Source of the DNA: Acidobacteriota bacterium
GTDB taxonomy: Bacteria > Acidobacteriota > Vicinamibacteria > Vicinamibacterales > JAKQTR01
Direction: 5' to 3'
Assembly: GCA_026393755.1 (NCBI GenBank)
Contig: JAPKZO010000036.1
Span: 1 to 64,000, forward strand
DNA length: 64,000 bases
The translations under genes and the position numbers were made by a program. Below, in pieces: positions 34,963-44,047 of this stretch. Below the pieces are notes generated by a model. It was not told the DNA's origin. It did not search any database and was given only the letters and a program-made list of their open reading frames with translations. Every line of letters begins with the position of its first letter. Position 1 is the first letter of the stretch.

Positions 34963-36441
34963 TTAGCGCACCGGCGCATCCTTCGGGAGCCACTCGACGG
35001 CGCCGAACTTGTGACCGCTGCTGATGTAGCCGTAGAGCAAACTGAACGCCCCAATCGTCTGGTGTCGATCTGGCAGGTTGGGATAATACGCGTCCCGGCG
35101 GGATGCGACGTACTTGAGCGTGACCGTGCTGTGGTGGTAGACGCGCACCGTCAACGCCGCGTCCCCGCGGGCGATTTGCTCCGACCCTCGATTTTCGGTG
35201 GAGGCTGTGCCGCTGACGTAGTACCCGCGCACCGTCATGTCGAGGTTGGCGATGCCGCCAAACAGCAGGCGGAGCGCGAGGAGCCCCTGTGGTGTGGCGC
35301 CGTAGTGGTAGTCGCGTTCGGCACTGCTGCTGTGGCTGACGCCCGCCGCGCCATATCCGAGACTGCCCAGCAGCGTGCCCTGGAACTGCACCGATCGAGC
35401 GATCCGCCACGCGCCCGTCGTGCCGAGACCGAGGGCCGTGCTCGACACGCGGAAGATCTGCGGCGTGATGTAGTCGTAGCTGCCGTAGAGGCCCCACACC
35501 CCGCGATAGGCATCGCCCACCGCGTAGTCAGTTCCAGCCAGGAGGCCTCGGCTCATGATGTTCTCGAACGCACTGGTGTTGACAGCCGTGAACTGGAAGT
35601 CAAAGTAGTCAAACGGGCGCGTATAGCGATAACCGGGCTTCCCAGGGAGCCCGTAGGACATCTGAAAGTCCGCGATGGCCTCCTTGCGTTTGAAAGTCTG
35701 CGAGACGCCCTCCTGGGATACCTTCTCGCTCAGGCTCGCGCCGAGCCGCAAACGCGCGAACAGAGCCGGGTCGCGGCTCGGGAGGACCTCGTCGAACCGC
35801 TCGCCGCCGGCAAGACGATTGAAGCCGGTGGCCGGAGAGATCAACGCCGCGCCAAGCCCCCGCCAGAACCCGACGTTACCGTTTCCTCTCTCCAGCAACA
35901 GGCTCGCCGTCCGGAAGAGCGATTCGCCGAGGAACGTCCCGCCGAAGCCGGTGGTGATCTGGTCGTTATATGAGGGCGGGCCGGTCTCGCCCGCGATCTC
36001 CCAGAGCATGCTGCCGGCGAAGGTATAGCCGAGAGCTGTCCAGTAGTTGAGGCCGGCCGATCGCGCGAAGCCGAAGTAGAGCGATCCCTGGTACGGGTGG
36101 TAGAACTGATTCATAGCAAACGGATCGGTGTCGACGATCCATTTGTGCGTGGCATTCCTCCGGATCGAAGCAACGCTGATGCCATAGACCACCTTGTCGG
36201 TGGTGTAGTAGTTGAACCGATTCAAGAGGGCGTCGAATCCGACAATCTCCAGGGCCGGGACAAGAAAGCTCTTGCGGACCGTCTTTTCCGCCGGCGGCAC
36301 CGGAGGCGGGGCGATCGTGTCGGCGACGATGGGAGTCGTCTCCGGTGGCACCAGTGACGTCGTCTGCGCTTCGGCGGTACCCGCGGATCCCAGCACGCCA
36401 GTCACCATCAGCACGACTGCCAGAATTCTCATTCGGTTCAT
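34963..36441 (-). CDS. DUF3943-like outer-membrane/periplasmic protein
   Basis: 492 residues from the ATG at 36441, with GGAGGAG upstream; a signal peptide is clear (ILAVVLMVTGVLGSAG...AEAQ). The body has the pattern of DUF3943: NYWTALGYTFAGSMLWEIAG, FGGTFLGESLFRTASLLLER, GLGAALISPATGFNRL, followed by beta-rich segments ending in SSGHKFGAVEWL. The alternating aromatic strands suggest an outer-membrane barrel. Function unknown; probably envelope-associated. Confidence 0.7.
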   Translation of the reverse strand: MNRMRILAVVLMVTGVLGSAGTAEAQTTSLVPPETTPIVADTIAPPPVPPAEKTVRKSFLVPALEIVGFDALLNRFNYYTTDKVVYGISVASIRRNATHKWIVDTDPFAMNQFYHPYQGSLYFGFARSAGLNYWTALGYTFAGSMLWEIAGETGPPSYNDQITTGFGGTFLGESLFRTASLLLERGNGNVGFWRGLGAALISPATGFNRLAGGERFDEVLPSRDPALFARLRLGASLSEKVSQEGVSQTFKRKEAIADFQMSYGLPGKPGYRYTRPFDYFDFQFTAVNTSAFENIMSRGLLAGTDYAVGDAYRGVWGLYGSYDYITPQIFRVSSTALGLGTTGAWRIARSVQFQGTLLGSLGYGAAGVSHSSSAERDYHYGATPQGLLALRLLFGGIANLDMTVRGYYVSGTASTENRGSEQIARGDAALTVRVYHHSTVTLKYVASRRDAYYPNLPDRHQTIGAFSLLYGYISSGHKFGAVEWLPKDAPVR

Positions 36442-36512
36442 CCAGGCTCCTCCGACGGGGCACTCGAGCCGTCGCCGACGGGAGCAGCAGCCCCGGTCAG
36501 CACCATGCGGGC

Positions 36513-36653
36513 TCATAGTGCCAGCACCACTTCGAGCGCGACCCTGACGAGCAGCACGATGGGCGCGCCAATCACCAGGATGGCGATCGGGACAGCCAGC
36601 GCAACGAGGGTGACCTCGCCAAGAGTCGCCAGGCCATTGAGGAATGTCCGCAT
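36513..36653 (-). CDS. Small single-helix membrane protein
   Basis: 46 residues from the ATG at 36653 (MRTFLNGLATLGEVTLVALA, then VPIAILVIGAPIVLLVRVAL). One or two hydrophobic helices and almost no soluble part. It belongs to the series of tiny membrane proteins in this region. Operator S3 lies 63 bp upstream, between it and the DksA-like gene. Confidence 0.55.
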   Translation of the reverse strand: MRTFLNGLATLGEVTLVALAVPIAILVIGAPIVLLVRVALEVVLAL

Positions 36654-36715
36654 GGCGACAGTGTGGCGTACGGCGGCAAGCCGCGCTGTGCCGAACGGAA
36701 CAGGGTCAAGAGACG

Positions 36716-36731
36716 TGTCCAATATTGGACA
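36716..36731. promoter_or_regulatory. Inverted-repeat operator S3
   Basis: TGTCCAATATTGGACA, a perfect 16-bp palindrome with both half-sites carrying the same T-to-C change from TGTTC. The compensating change in both arms supports a real site. It sits 63 bp and 72 bp from the two divergent start codons (36653 and 36803). Confidence 0.7.
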
Positions 36732-36802
36732 GACAGCCGCCGCAGGAGCGCGCATCCTATTGCAGTTACTCAACCGCGTTTTCAGGAAAGGACGGCCCAG
36801 CC

Positions 36803-37258
36803 ATGACGACCACCACGAGAACTGCCGCCGCCGCTCCCCGCCCGAATCAGGCGCGGCACAAGGACCTGCAGGTGATGCTGCAAGACCGGCAGCGCGAGCT
36901 GCAAGATGTGCTTCGCTGCCGGGTCCGCGGCGTGCCCTCCGGCGGGGCAGGCGACGGGCTCGACGAAACCGAGCACGCCGAAGCCGACATCCAGGAGCAT
37001 ATCGAGGTCGCCCTGATCCAGATGAAGGGAGAGACGCTCCAGCGGCTTCGCGAGGCGCTGGTTCGGCTGGAGGCCGGTGAGTACGGCTACTGCACCGAAT
37101 GCGATGGTGAGATCTCGGAAAAGCGGCTGCAGGCGCTCCCGTTTGCCGTGCGCTGCAAGGCCTGCGAAGAGCTGCACGAGCAGCACACCGCCCGGGAGCG
37201 GCGGATCAACTCGCCTCAGGGCTTCGCGTTCAGCTTCACTCAACAGGCTCGATCGTGA
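36803..37258 (+). CDS. DksA/TraR-family zinc-finger protein
   Basis: 151 residues from the ATG at 36803. A helical coiled-coil part (LQVMLQDRQRELQDVLRCRV, EADIQEHIEVALIQMKGETL) is followed by a four-cysteine zinc finger YCTECDGEISEKRL...VRCKACEE. DksA-type proteins bind in the RNA polymerase secondary channel, usually with ppGpp, in stringent or stress responses. The C-terminal ~25 residues are extra. The upstream palindromic operator suggests control by the local Crp/Fnr proteins. Confidence 0.9.
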   Translation: MTTTTRTAAAAPRPNQARHKDLQVMLQDRQRELQDVLRCRVRGVPSGGAGDGLDETEHAEADIQEHIEVALIQMKGETLQRLREALVRLEAGEYGYCTECDGEISEKRLQALPFAVRCKACEELHEQHTARERRINSPQGFAFSFTQQARS

Positions 37259-37297
37259 GCCGGTACGCCCGTTCTTCTTGACGCGCGTTGGCGGGCT

Positions 37298-37328
37298 GGA
37301 TCAGCGGCTTGGTGGAGGCCGCTGATCC
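37298..37328. terminator. Strong hairpin between converging genes
   Basis: GGATCAGCGGC (37298-37308) pairs perfectly with GCCGCTGATCC (37318-37328) around a 9-base loop. It lies between the convergent DksA-like and DUF3309 genes. There is no U-tract, so it is a probable bidirectional attenuating stem, not a classic intrinsic terminator. Confidence 0.6.
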
Positions 37329-37354
37329 CAACCCGACCAGTCTTCAGTCAGCTG

Positions 37355-37507
37355 TCACAGCCGGCCCGTGAGCAGCAGGATCACCAGGATCAACACGACG
37401 AGTCCGATGCCGCCGCTTGGGCCGTATCCCCAGTTGCGGCTGTGTGGCCAGGTTGGCAACGCGCCGAGCAGCATCAGTACCGCGATCACGACCAAGATAG
37501 TAATCAT
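37355..37507 (-). CDS. DUF3309-family small membrane protein
   Basis: 50 residues from the ATG at 37507, with a GAGGAGAA ribosome binding site. MITILVVIAVLMLLGALPTW, a Trp/Tyr-Gly turn (HSRNWGYGPSGGIG) and a second helix (LVVLILVILLLTGRL) fit DUF3309 exactly. These ~50-residue proteins are widespread, often in stress-induced gene sets; function unknown. A TGACGGT-CAG-ACCGTCA palindrome lies just upstream. Confidence 0.75.
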   Translation of the reverse strand: MITILVVIAVLMLLGALPTWPHSRNWGYGPSGGIGLVVLILVILLLTGRL

Positions 37508-37524
37508 CGATCTTCTCCTCATTA

Positions 37525-37541
37525 TGACGGTCAGACCGTCA
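37525..37541. promoter_or_regulatory. 17-bp palindrome upstream of DUF3309 gene
   Basis: TGACGGTCAGACCGTCA, perfect 7-bp arms around CAG, 18 bp before the DUF3309 start. It is unrelated in sequence to the TGTTC-N6-GAACA motif, so it may be a second regulator's site or an mRNA 5' hairpin. Confidence 0.45.
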
Positions 37542-37573
37542 CCGCCTGTTGTCTACCCGCGGAGCGTCTTCAC

Positions 37574-37939
37574 CTAACCAACCCTCGGAGTCTTGGCGTC
37601 GGCCGCGTAACGCTGAACATCCTGTGCGGCGATCTCGACGTGTTTCGCACCACGTTCGACGTCCCTCGCACCTCGCACAACGGTGTCACACACATCGTCG
37701 CGAACCCCCTGCCCCTTGCGGGTGAGTCCGTCGACCGCTCCGGTGGCGCGGATCTTTGCCTCCCGATAACGCTCGGAAACCGCGTCGCCGAGGTTCTTCG
37801 CCGAGTCCACAGCCCGCGCCTTGATCTCCGCGGCCGCCCGCGGAGCCAGCCACAGCGCCAGTCCCGCGCCGACGACCCCGCCCATCGCGAGTCCTGCCAG
37901 GAATCGAAAGTCGTGAGTCTGTCTATCCTGTCCGTTCAT
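37574..37939 (-). CDS. YtxH-like membrane-anchored stress protein
   Basis: 121 residues. One helix near the N-terminus (FLAGLAMGGVVGAGLALWLA followed by PRAAAEIK) matches the YtxH signature G...G...LLFAP..G...R. The rest is a long charged amphipathic helix (AVDSAKNLGDAVSERYREAK, VVRGARDVERGAKHVEIAAQ) like LEA/YtxH repeats. YtxH proteins are general-stress membrane proteins. Upstream is the ATCACACATGTGTGAT palindrome. Confidence 0.75.
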   Translation of the reverse strand: MNGQDRQTHDFRFLAGLAMGGVVGAGLALWLAPRAAAEIKARAVDSAKNLGDAVSERYREAKIRATGAVDGLTRKGQGVRDDVCDTVVRGARDVERGAKHVEIAAQDVQRYAADAKTPRVG

Positions 37940-37980
37940 TGTTCGTCCTCCTGCGTATTGACGCTCATATAGGAAGGTCG

Positions 37981-37996
37981 ATCACACATGTGTGAT
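37981..37996. promoter_or_regulatory. 16-bp palindrome upstream of the YtxH-like gene
   Basis: ATCACACATGTGTGAT, perfect, located 42 bp upstream of the YtxH-like start and just after the BON gene stop on the minus strand. It is not the S-type motif. It could be an operator or a short stem. Confidence 0.45.
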
Positions 37997-38003
37997 TCAG
38001 GCC

Positions 38004-38426
38004 TCAGTGCACCACCACCAGGTGGTCCAGTACTCGGGTGACGCCGTTTGTGTCTCGCGCGAGCTTGAGCGCCTGGTCGCGCTCAGCGATCGATCGGACG
38101 GTGCCGGTCAGCGTGACGACGCCGCCGGCCGTGGAGACGCCAATCGTTCGCGCGCGCACGAGATCGTCCAGCGCCATCTTCGACTTGATCTTCCCGCTCA
38201 GGCCGGCCTCCTGGGCGAAGGTTTCCACCTTCCGTGCGGCGCGTACGGCCTGTTCATCAAACTGCTTCAGGCGATCACCGGCGGTTCCGGTGTTGATCGT
38301 TCCCGCTGTGGTTGTGGCGCTGCCCCAGCGGCCTGCCATCACGTCAGCGGGAGACCAGAACCCCATCAACCACGCCCCGATTGCGACGACTGCGATCAGC
38401 AGGACCAGCCGAAAGATCATCTTCAT
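38004..38426 (-). CDS. BON-domain protein
   Basis: 140 residues with an N-terminal membrane anchor or signal (MKMIFRLVLLIAVVAIGAWL) and a C-terminal BON domain (~70-140: SKMALDDLVRARTIGVSTAG, GVVTLTGTVRSIAERDQALK, GVTRVLDHLVV). BON domains bind phospholipid in the periplasm and are found in OsmY-type osmotic and envelope-stress proteins. It is in a minus-strand series with the YtxH-like and DUF3309 genes. Confidence 0.85.
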   Translation of the reverse strand: MKMIFRLVLLIAVVAIGAWLMGFWSPADVMAGRWGSATTTAGTINTGTAGDRLKQFDEQAVRAARKVETFAQEAGLSGKIKSKMALDDLVRARTIGVSTAGGVVTLTGTVRSIAERDQALKLARDTNGVTRVLDHLVVVH

Positions 38427-38573
38427 ACCGACCTCCGTTTACAGCCTTCGACGCGATCGTCAGGCAGCCCGCGGTCCTTGACCACACGCCCCGCGTACGG
38501 GATGGCGCCCGTTGTAGGCAGCCGTCCATGCCCTCCAGCCACTAGCAGTGTCGTGTATGCGCGCCGATCGCGC

Positions 38574-38589
38574 TGTCCCGCATTGCACA
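38574..38589. promoter_or_regulatory. Weak inverted-repeat operator candidate S11
   Basis: TGTCCCGCATTGCACA; each half deviates from TGTTC/GAACA at one position. It is 148 bp upstream of the BON gene, a longer distance than the strong sites. A second imperfect repeat (TGTCGAGGGTGCACA) follows directly. Low confidence. Confidence 0.3.
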
Positions 38590-38656
38590 CCTGTCGAGGG
38601 TGCACAGGCCGTTGTTCCGGCGACAACCGGCACGGAAGGGATGCCGGGCGCCGTCG

Positions 38657-41290
38657 TCAGTCCCCGAACCTGCGGATGAACCACGCCTTCACCGCTTGCG
38701 TCAGCACGGCGTAGCCCAGCAGCATGATGGCCAGCAGCAGCCAGTACAGGGGAGGGAGCGGGACGAACCCGAGCGTGCTGGCCAGGGGCGAAACCGTCAG
38801 CCCGGCGCCAACCGCGACGATGAGCACGGACGTGAGGATGAGCGGCCAACTCGCCCGGCTTTCGATGAACGGGATCTTGTTGGTACGGATGACATGGATG
38901 ATGAGCGTCTGCGTGAACAACGACTCCACGAACCAGCCCGTGTGGAACAGGGCGGGATTCTGCCAGCAGTCGAAGACGTACAGCATCACGAAAAATGTCG
39001 CATAGTCGAAGATTGAGCTGATCGGCCCGATAAATAGAATGAAGCGCAGGATCTTGCTGATGGTCCACTGGCGCGGCTTGGTCAGCCAGTCAGCATCCAC
39101 CTCGTCGGTCGGGATCGTGGTCTGCGAGAAATCGTACAGGAGGTTGTTGGTCAGCACCTGGATTGGCAGCATGGGCAGAAACGGCAGGAATGCGCTGGCC
39201 CCCACGACACTGAACATGTTGCCGAAGTTCGAACTGGCCGCCATCTTGATGTACTTGACGATGTTGCCAAACACCCGCCGGCCTTCGAGCACGCCCTGTT
39301 CCAGCACCAGCAGGCTGTTCTCCAGCAGGATGATGTCGGACGATTCCTTGGCGATGTCCACGGCGGTGTCGACCGAGATGCCTACGTCGGCAGCCTTCAG
39401 GGCCGGGGCGTCGTTGATGCCATCGCCCATGAACCCGACGGCGTGGCCCTTGCTCTGGAGCGCCCGGATGATGCGTTCCTTGTGTGCCGGGACCAGCCTC
39501 GCGAAAACGCTGGCATGGCTGGCGGCGTCGGCCAGTTCCGTCTCGCTCATCGTTTCGACTTGAGAGCCGAGCAGCAGGTGCGCGACCGGCATGCCCACTT
39601 CCTTGCAGATGTAGGCCGTGATGATCTCGTTGTCGCCCGTCAGGACCTTGACCTCCACGTTCAGGCGATGAAGCCGGCTCAACGCCTCTGTCGCCGTGTC
39701 CTTGGGCGGATCGAGGAAGGCCAGGAAGCCCAGCAGGATCAGATCCGATTCATCCTTGACCGCGTACACGGGATCATCTGACGAGCCCGGCATGTGCTTG
39801 TACGCGAGGGCAACGACCCGGAAGCCCTGACTGTTCAGGTCGTCGGCCAACCGTCGGCGTGTGGCGTCGTGCTCGGGCAGAACCTCGATGACCTCCCCTT
39901 TGACTTCCACCCGGGTACACACACTCATCACTTCATCCACGGCGCCCTTGCAGATCAGCGTGTTCAACCCGGTTTCGTCTTCCACGACCACTGACATTCG
40001 CCGACGGACAAAGTCGAACGGGATCTCGTCGATCTTGCGGTACTTCTCGTCCGCTTTCAGGTGCGCTCTCAGTTCCTCATGGTCGAGGATCGCCTTGTCC
40101 AGCAGGTTCTTCAGCCCGGTGTGGTGATAGCTGTTCAGGTAGCCGTAGTGCAGCACCTTCTCGCTGGGATCGCCGTACACGTCCAGGTACTTTTCGAGCA
40201 CGATCCTGCCCTGGGTGAGGGTGCCCGTCTTGTCGGTGCACAGCACATCCATCGCCCCGAAGTTCTGGATCGAGTTCAGGCGCTTGACGATCACCTTCTT
40301 GCGCGCCATGGCCAGCGCGCCTTTCGACAGGTTCACCGTCACGATCATGGGGAGCATCTCGGGCGTGAGCCCGACGGCTACGGCCAGGGCAAACAGGAAC
40401 GCTTCCATCCAGTTGTGTTTGCTCAGCCCGTTGATGAGGAACACCGCCGGCACCATCACGGCGATAAAGCGGATCATCAGCCAGGTGAACTTGTTGACGC
40501 CCGTATCGAAGCTGGTCAGCTGCCGCTGCCCGACAATCCTGGCGGCGAGCGATCCGAAATAGGTGTGGTCCCCGGTATGGATGACCACGGCGGTGGCGGA
40601 GCCGCTCTCCACGTTGGAGCCGAGGAAGCAGAGGTTGAACAGATCGAGCGGGTTCTCGATATTGGCTGGTGCCGGGCCAGCCGTTCGCTCCACCGGCACC
40701 GCTTCACCGGTGAGGGCCGCCTGATTCAGGAACAGGTCTTTGGCGGATATGACCCGGACGTCTGCCGGGACCATGTCGCCGGCTGCCAGCCGGATGATGT
40801 CGCCAGGCACCAGCAGCTTGAGCGCGACTTCCTCTTCCTTGCCGTCCCGCACCAGTGTCGCCGTATTGCTGACCATCGCTCTGAGCGATTCGGCTGCATG
40901 ATCGGCCCGCATCTCCTGGACGAAACGCAAGACGATGCCCAGCGCCACCATCACCAGAATCACCACCGTCGCCCGCAGGTCACCCGTGAGATACGACAGG
41001 GCGGCCAGCGCCAGGAGCAGAAGCACCAGTGGATTCTTGATGTTTCGCAGGAGGCGCATCAGGGCCGTTTGAGGCTTTTCCCGTGCGATCTCATTGGTCC
41101 CGAACTGCTTCAAGCGGGAATCGGCTTCGGCCTGGTTCAGCCCGCTTGCCCGGGAGGCAAGCCTCTTCAGAACGGCATCGGCATCGGCGCGTGCCGCTTC
41201 CAGCAGTTGGACGGGATCTGGCGCACCGTGTCCTCCGGGGAAGTGACCCGGGCGCGGTGGTGGGGCCAGCGTCATTTCGGGCGCATTCAT
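38657..41290 (-). CDS. mgtA: Magnesium-translocating P-type ATPase (MgtA/MgtB)
   Basis: 877 residues, full P3B/MgtA length. An N-terminal Mg-ATPase segment (SGLNQAEADSRLKQFGTNEI) is followed by the actuator TGEAVPVE, the phosphorylation site CTDKTGTLTQGRIVLEKYL, the hinge [20 protein letters not shown], and C-terminal helices including LPIQVLTNNLLYDFSQ, characteristic of MgtA/B. It imports Mg2+ across the inner membrane. Placement in a stress cluster suggests induction under low Mg or acid stress. Confidence 0.93.
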   Translation of the reverse strand: MNAPEMTLAPPPRPGHFPGGHGAPDPVQLLEAARADADAVLKRLASRASGLNQAEADSRLKQFGTNEIAREKPQTALMRLLRNIKNPLVLLLLALAALSYLTGDLRATVVILVMVALGIVLRFVQEMRADHAAESLRAMVSNTATLVRDGKEEEVALKLLVPGDIIRLAAGDMVPADVRVISAKDLFLNQAALTGEAVPVERTAGPAPANIENPLDLFNLCFLGSNVESGSATAVVIHTGDHTYFGSLAARIVGQRQLTSFDTGVNKFTWLMIRFIAVMVPAVFLINGLSKHNWMEAFLFALAVAVGLTPEMLPMIVTVNLSKGALAMARKKVIVKRLNSIQNFGAMDVLCTDKTGTLTQGRIVLEKYLDVYGDPSEKVLHYGYLNSYHHTGLKNLLDKAILDHEELRAHLKADEKYRKIDEIPFDFVRRRMSVVVEDETGLNTLICKGAVDEVMSVCTRVEVKGEVIEVLPEHDATRRRLADDLNSQGFRVVALAYKHMPGSSDDPVYAVKDESDLILLGFLAFLDPPKDTATEALSRLHRLNVEVKVLTGDNEIITAYICKEVGMPVAHLLLGSQVETMSETELADAASHASVFARLVPAHKERIIRALQSKGHAVGFMGDGINDAPALKAADVGISVDTAVDIAKESSDIILLENSLLVLEQGVLEGRRVFGNIVKYIKMAASSNFGNMFSVVGASAFLPFLPMLPIQVLTNNLLYDFSQTTIPTDEVDADWLTKPRQWTISKILRFILFIGPISSIFDYATFFVMLYVFDCWQNPALFHTGWFVESLFTQTLIIHVIRTNKIPFIESRASWPLILTSVLIVAVGAGLTVSPLASTLGFVPLPPLYWLLLAIMLLGYAVLTQAVKAWFIRRFGD

Positions 41291-41391
41291 CGCAGTCGTG
41301 CGGCTTCGAGGAGGAGTTCGGAACCCGGGCGCTCGGGTCCACTGGCCTATGTCGTCAGCGGCCGGACGCCCGGTTCAGAACATCACCGAGG

Positions 41392-42468
41392 CTAGCGAAT
41401 CGACTGGAAGTTGAGGATGGTCGCCGCGATGGCGCCCAGAATCGTGCCTCTCCCGCTGACATACGTGCCGTACTGATAGCGGCCGCCGTAGCCATCCTGA
41501 TAGCCGCGACGGAAGCCCTCGCGGAAGTAATAGTTGTAGTCGCCGCGATCGACGTAGAAGCCGTTGTACCCGAAGTTCGCATCCTGATACGCGTAGGCGT
41601 TCCGGTAGTTGCCGGCCCAGCGATCCTGCCGGTCTGCCATCCCGGCGCGAAGACCCTGGTCATAGCCGTAGTTCACCGCCTGCCGCAGCAGGTCCACGCC
41701 GTACTGATTCGTCTCGTAGTACTGGCCTCCACGAGAGTAACGATACGTTGAGCGCGTGTAGAAGTACGGGTCGGAGCCGTAGTTGTAGTTGCGCTGACTC
41801 TGGATACCCACCCGCAGCTGATTGAGGCCCGCCACGTACTGTAGTTGCACGTTGTACTGCGCCGTGCGGTTCGCCCGCTGTAGTTGGACGGCCTGGTCCT
41901 GCGCCACGCGCGTCTGCTGATTCAGAACAGCTCCGTACTGCACCAGACGCTGTTGCTGCTGGACAATCAACCTCTGTTGCTCAGGCTGGGCGAGGCGCTG
42001 AAACGACCGCGGCTGCTGCGCCACGCGCGTCTGCTGTAGCTGCTGATCCCGCGCAGCCTGCTGCTGCTGCGCCACGCGCGCATTCTGTTGCTGGACCTGC
42101 TGCCGTTGGGTCACGCGTGCAGCCTGCTGCTGTTGCGCGACGCGTGCAGCCTGCTGCTGATTCTGCGCCTGCTGCTGATTGCGCGCGGCCTGCTGCTGAT
42201 TGCGCTGCGCCTGCTGCTGATTGCGCTGCGCCTGCTGCTGCTGTGCCGCCCGAGCCTGCTGTTGATCCTGCGCCTGCTTGTCCTTCGCCTGTTTATCCTT
42301 CGCCTGCTGGGCGCGCTTATTCGCCTCCTGCTGCTTCTTGTCCTTCTGGTCCTGCTGCTGTTGCTGACCCCGCTGTGGCTGGGCGTTGAGCGCGACGCCC
42401 AATCCCAACAGTGCGACTGCGCCGATTCCCACCGCCCCGACCATCCGATTCAAGACATTGCCTCTCAT
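41392..42468 (-). CDS. Secreted Gln/Ala-rich low-complexity protein
   Basis: 358 residues from the ATG at 42468 (RBS GAGGTGGG), with a signal helix (MVGAVGIGAVALLGLGVALN). Residues ~30-190 are almost wholly Gln, Ala, Arg and Lys: QQQQQDQKDKKQQEANKRAQ and repeated RNQQQA and RVAQQQQA units. The C-terminal ~130 residues are Tyr/Asp/Gly-rich (YNYGSDPYFYTRSTYRYSRG, FREGFRRGYQDGYGGRYQYG). Structure and function are unknown; a prion-like or matrix-forming envelope protein is possible. It may share operator S4 with the divergent gene. Confidence 0.7.
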   Translation of the reverse strand: MRGNVLNRMVGAVGIGAVALLGLGVALNAQPQRGQQQQQDQKDKKQQEANKRAQQAKDKQAKDKQAQDQQQARAAQQQQAQRNQQQAQRNQQQAARNQQQAQNQQQAARVAQQQQAARVTQRQQVQQQNARVAQQQQAARDQQLQQTRVAQQPRSFQRLAQPEQQRLIVQQQQRLVQYGAVLNQQTRVAQDQAVQLQRANRTAQYNVQLQYVAGLNQLRVGIQSQRNYNYGSDPYFYTRSTYRYSRGGQYYETNQYGVDLLRQAVNYGYDQGLRAGMADRQDRWAGNYRNAYAYQDANFGYNGFYVDRGDYNYYFREGFRRGYQDGYGGRYQYGTYVSGRGTILGAIAATILNFQSIR

Positions 42469-42840
42469 TGCCCACCTCTTTTCAAACTCTGTATCACTCG
42501 CCGGCAACCCCGTCCACCAAGCCGCCTCACCTACGTGACCGGGCGCGCCCCTGACTCGACGCTCATCTTCCCGTCGTGCCTGCTCATCCAGCCGCCCCGC
42601 ACCGTTCGGGTTGACGCGCGACTCGTACCAACCACGATAGGGCAATCGCTGATACGCGTATGTGCCGTTGGGAACACCCCCCCGCGTGGCTGGTTCAGAT
42701 GATCGTGCCGGGGAGGCCGGGTGACCGCGGCCAGCCGGTGGCCTGTGCGTTCTTGTACATCCGTCCAGCAGCCGCACTGGTACGCTCGGGATATTGACGA
42801 CATGTTCGAGCCGGTGTGTTCGTTACCGAGGAGGACTTCG
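42469..42840. other. Divergent intergenic region with operator S4
   Basis: 372 bp between the Gln-rich gene and the glycine-zipper gene. It holds operator candidate S4 and no convincing short gene. Confidence 0.5.
42744..42759. promoter_or_regulatory. Inverted-repeat operator candidate S4
   Basis: TGTGCGTTCTTGTACA; half-sites TGTGC and GTACA each differ at one position from the consensus. It is 81 bp upstream of the start at 42841. Its relatives are S7 and S10. Confidence 0.35.
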
Positions 42841-43986
42841 ATGAAACGTTTCAGGCACGTGATGATTCTGGGGGTTGGACTGCTGGTCGCGAGTGCCAGC
42901 GCGGCGACGGCCCAGCGCCCGGGCTTTCGCCATCTTCTGACAGGCACCTATCAGCTTGATCTCAACCAGGGCGACGATCCGCAGCGGGCCGCTCAACGGG
43001 CTGCCAGCGCGGTGCCTTCTGACCAGAGGGACCGGACGTATCAGAGCCTGCTGGCCCGGCTAGAGGCGCCCGATCAGATCGCGATCGAGCGCCATGCGAA
43101 CAGCGTGACGATGGCGTCAACGCGAGCCGCGCGCGTGACATTCGAAGCTGACGGCCTGGACCGCCAGGAAGAATGGTCTGCTGGGCGAACCATGAACACC
43201 CGCGCCACTCTCGAGGGGGAACGGCTGGTGGTGGTGACCACCGGTTATCGAGGCAGTGATTTCACGGTGACCTTCGATCCGATGAACAACGGCCGCAGCC
43301 TGTACATGACGCGCACCATCGATGATGAGCGGCTCCGTCAACCAGTGACGGTTCGAAGCTCCTATCGGCGGCTGTCGAATGAGGCCCGATGGAACATCGA
43401 GACCATCGGGACTCCAGGCCCGACCCGCAACGTTGTCGGACCGGGACGCGATGTCGGCGTGCCGGATGGCACACGCTTCATCGTGGTGCTGGACAACGAC
43501 CTGACCACGGCAAATGCACGTGAGGGCGACTCCTTTACGATGACCACCCAAAGCCCGTCACAGTATGCGGGCGCCGCGATCCAGGGGAGCGTGTCCTCCG
43601 TGAACGATTCGGGACGCATGAGAGGACGGGCGGGCATGATGCTGAACCTGCAGAGTATCCGGTTTCGCAACGGCCGTTCGTATCAGTTCGACGGGATCAT
43701 CGTGGACGTCCGCACGCCAGGCGGAGAGACGATCAGGGTCAATCGAGAAGGCGGCGTGGATAATCGCGACGGCCAGACCCAGAAGATCGTGGAACGCAGC
43801 GTCCTTGGCGCAGCGCTCGGCGCGCTCATTGGCGCGGTGGCCGGCGGCGGCAAAGGTGCCGCCATCGGTGCGGCGATTGGCGCGAGTGGGGGTGCCGGCA
43901 CGGTCATGATCGAAGGACGGGATCGGCTCGATCTGCCGCGCGGCACGGAGTTGACCATCCTGTCGGGCGACCCAAGGAGACAGTAA
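42841..43986 (+). CDS. Secreted glycine-zipper protein of unknown function
   Basis: 381 residues with a signal peptide (MKRFRHVMILGVGLLVASAS...ATAQ). The N-terminal half is a beta-rich domain (GTYQLDLNQGDDPQRAAQRA...). The middle resembles the periplasmic beta domain also seen in the gene at 44312 (GTRFIVVLDNDLTTANAREG, AGAAIQGSVSSV). A glycine zipper near the end (LGAALGALIGAVAGGGKGAA, IGAAIGASGGAGTV) is followed by LDLPRGTELTILSG. Envelope localisation is likely. It is a distant paralog of the 44312 lipoprotein. Confidence 0.7.
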   Translation: MKRFRHVMILGVGLLVASASAATAQRPGFRHLLTGTYQLDLNQGDDPQRAAQRAASAVPSDQRDRTYQSLLARLEAPDQIAIERHANSVTMASTRAARVTFEADGLDRQEEWSAGRTMNTRATLEGERLVVVTTGYRGSDFTVTFDPMNNGRSLYMTRTIDDERLRQPVTVRSSYRRLSNEARWNIETIGTPGPTRNVVGPGRDVGVPDGTRFIVVLDNDLTTANAREGDSFTMTTQSPSQYAGAAIQGSVSSVNDSGRMRGRAGMMLNLQSIRFRNGRSYQFDGIIVDVRTPGGETIRVNREGGVDNRDGQTQKIVERSVLGAALGALIGAVAGGGKGAAIGAAIGASGGAGTVMIEGRDRLDLPRGTELTILSGDPRRQ

Positions 43987-44047
43987 ACGATCGCCGACGG
44001 GTGGTCACATCAGCAGATCACGGAGAACTTCACACAGGAGACGGCAC

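Noticed and set aside
41920-42380. CRISPR-like or tandem repeat array in CTGCTG-rich DNA
   Set aside because: It is the low-complexity coding sequence of the Gln/Ala-rich protein; repeats are irregular and there are no spacers.
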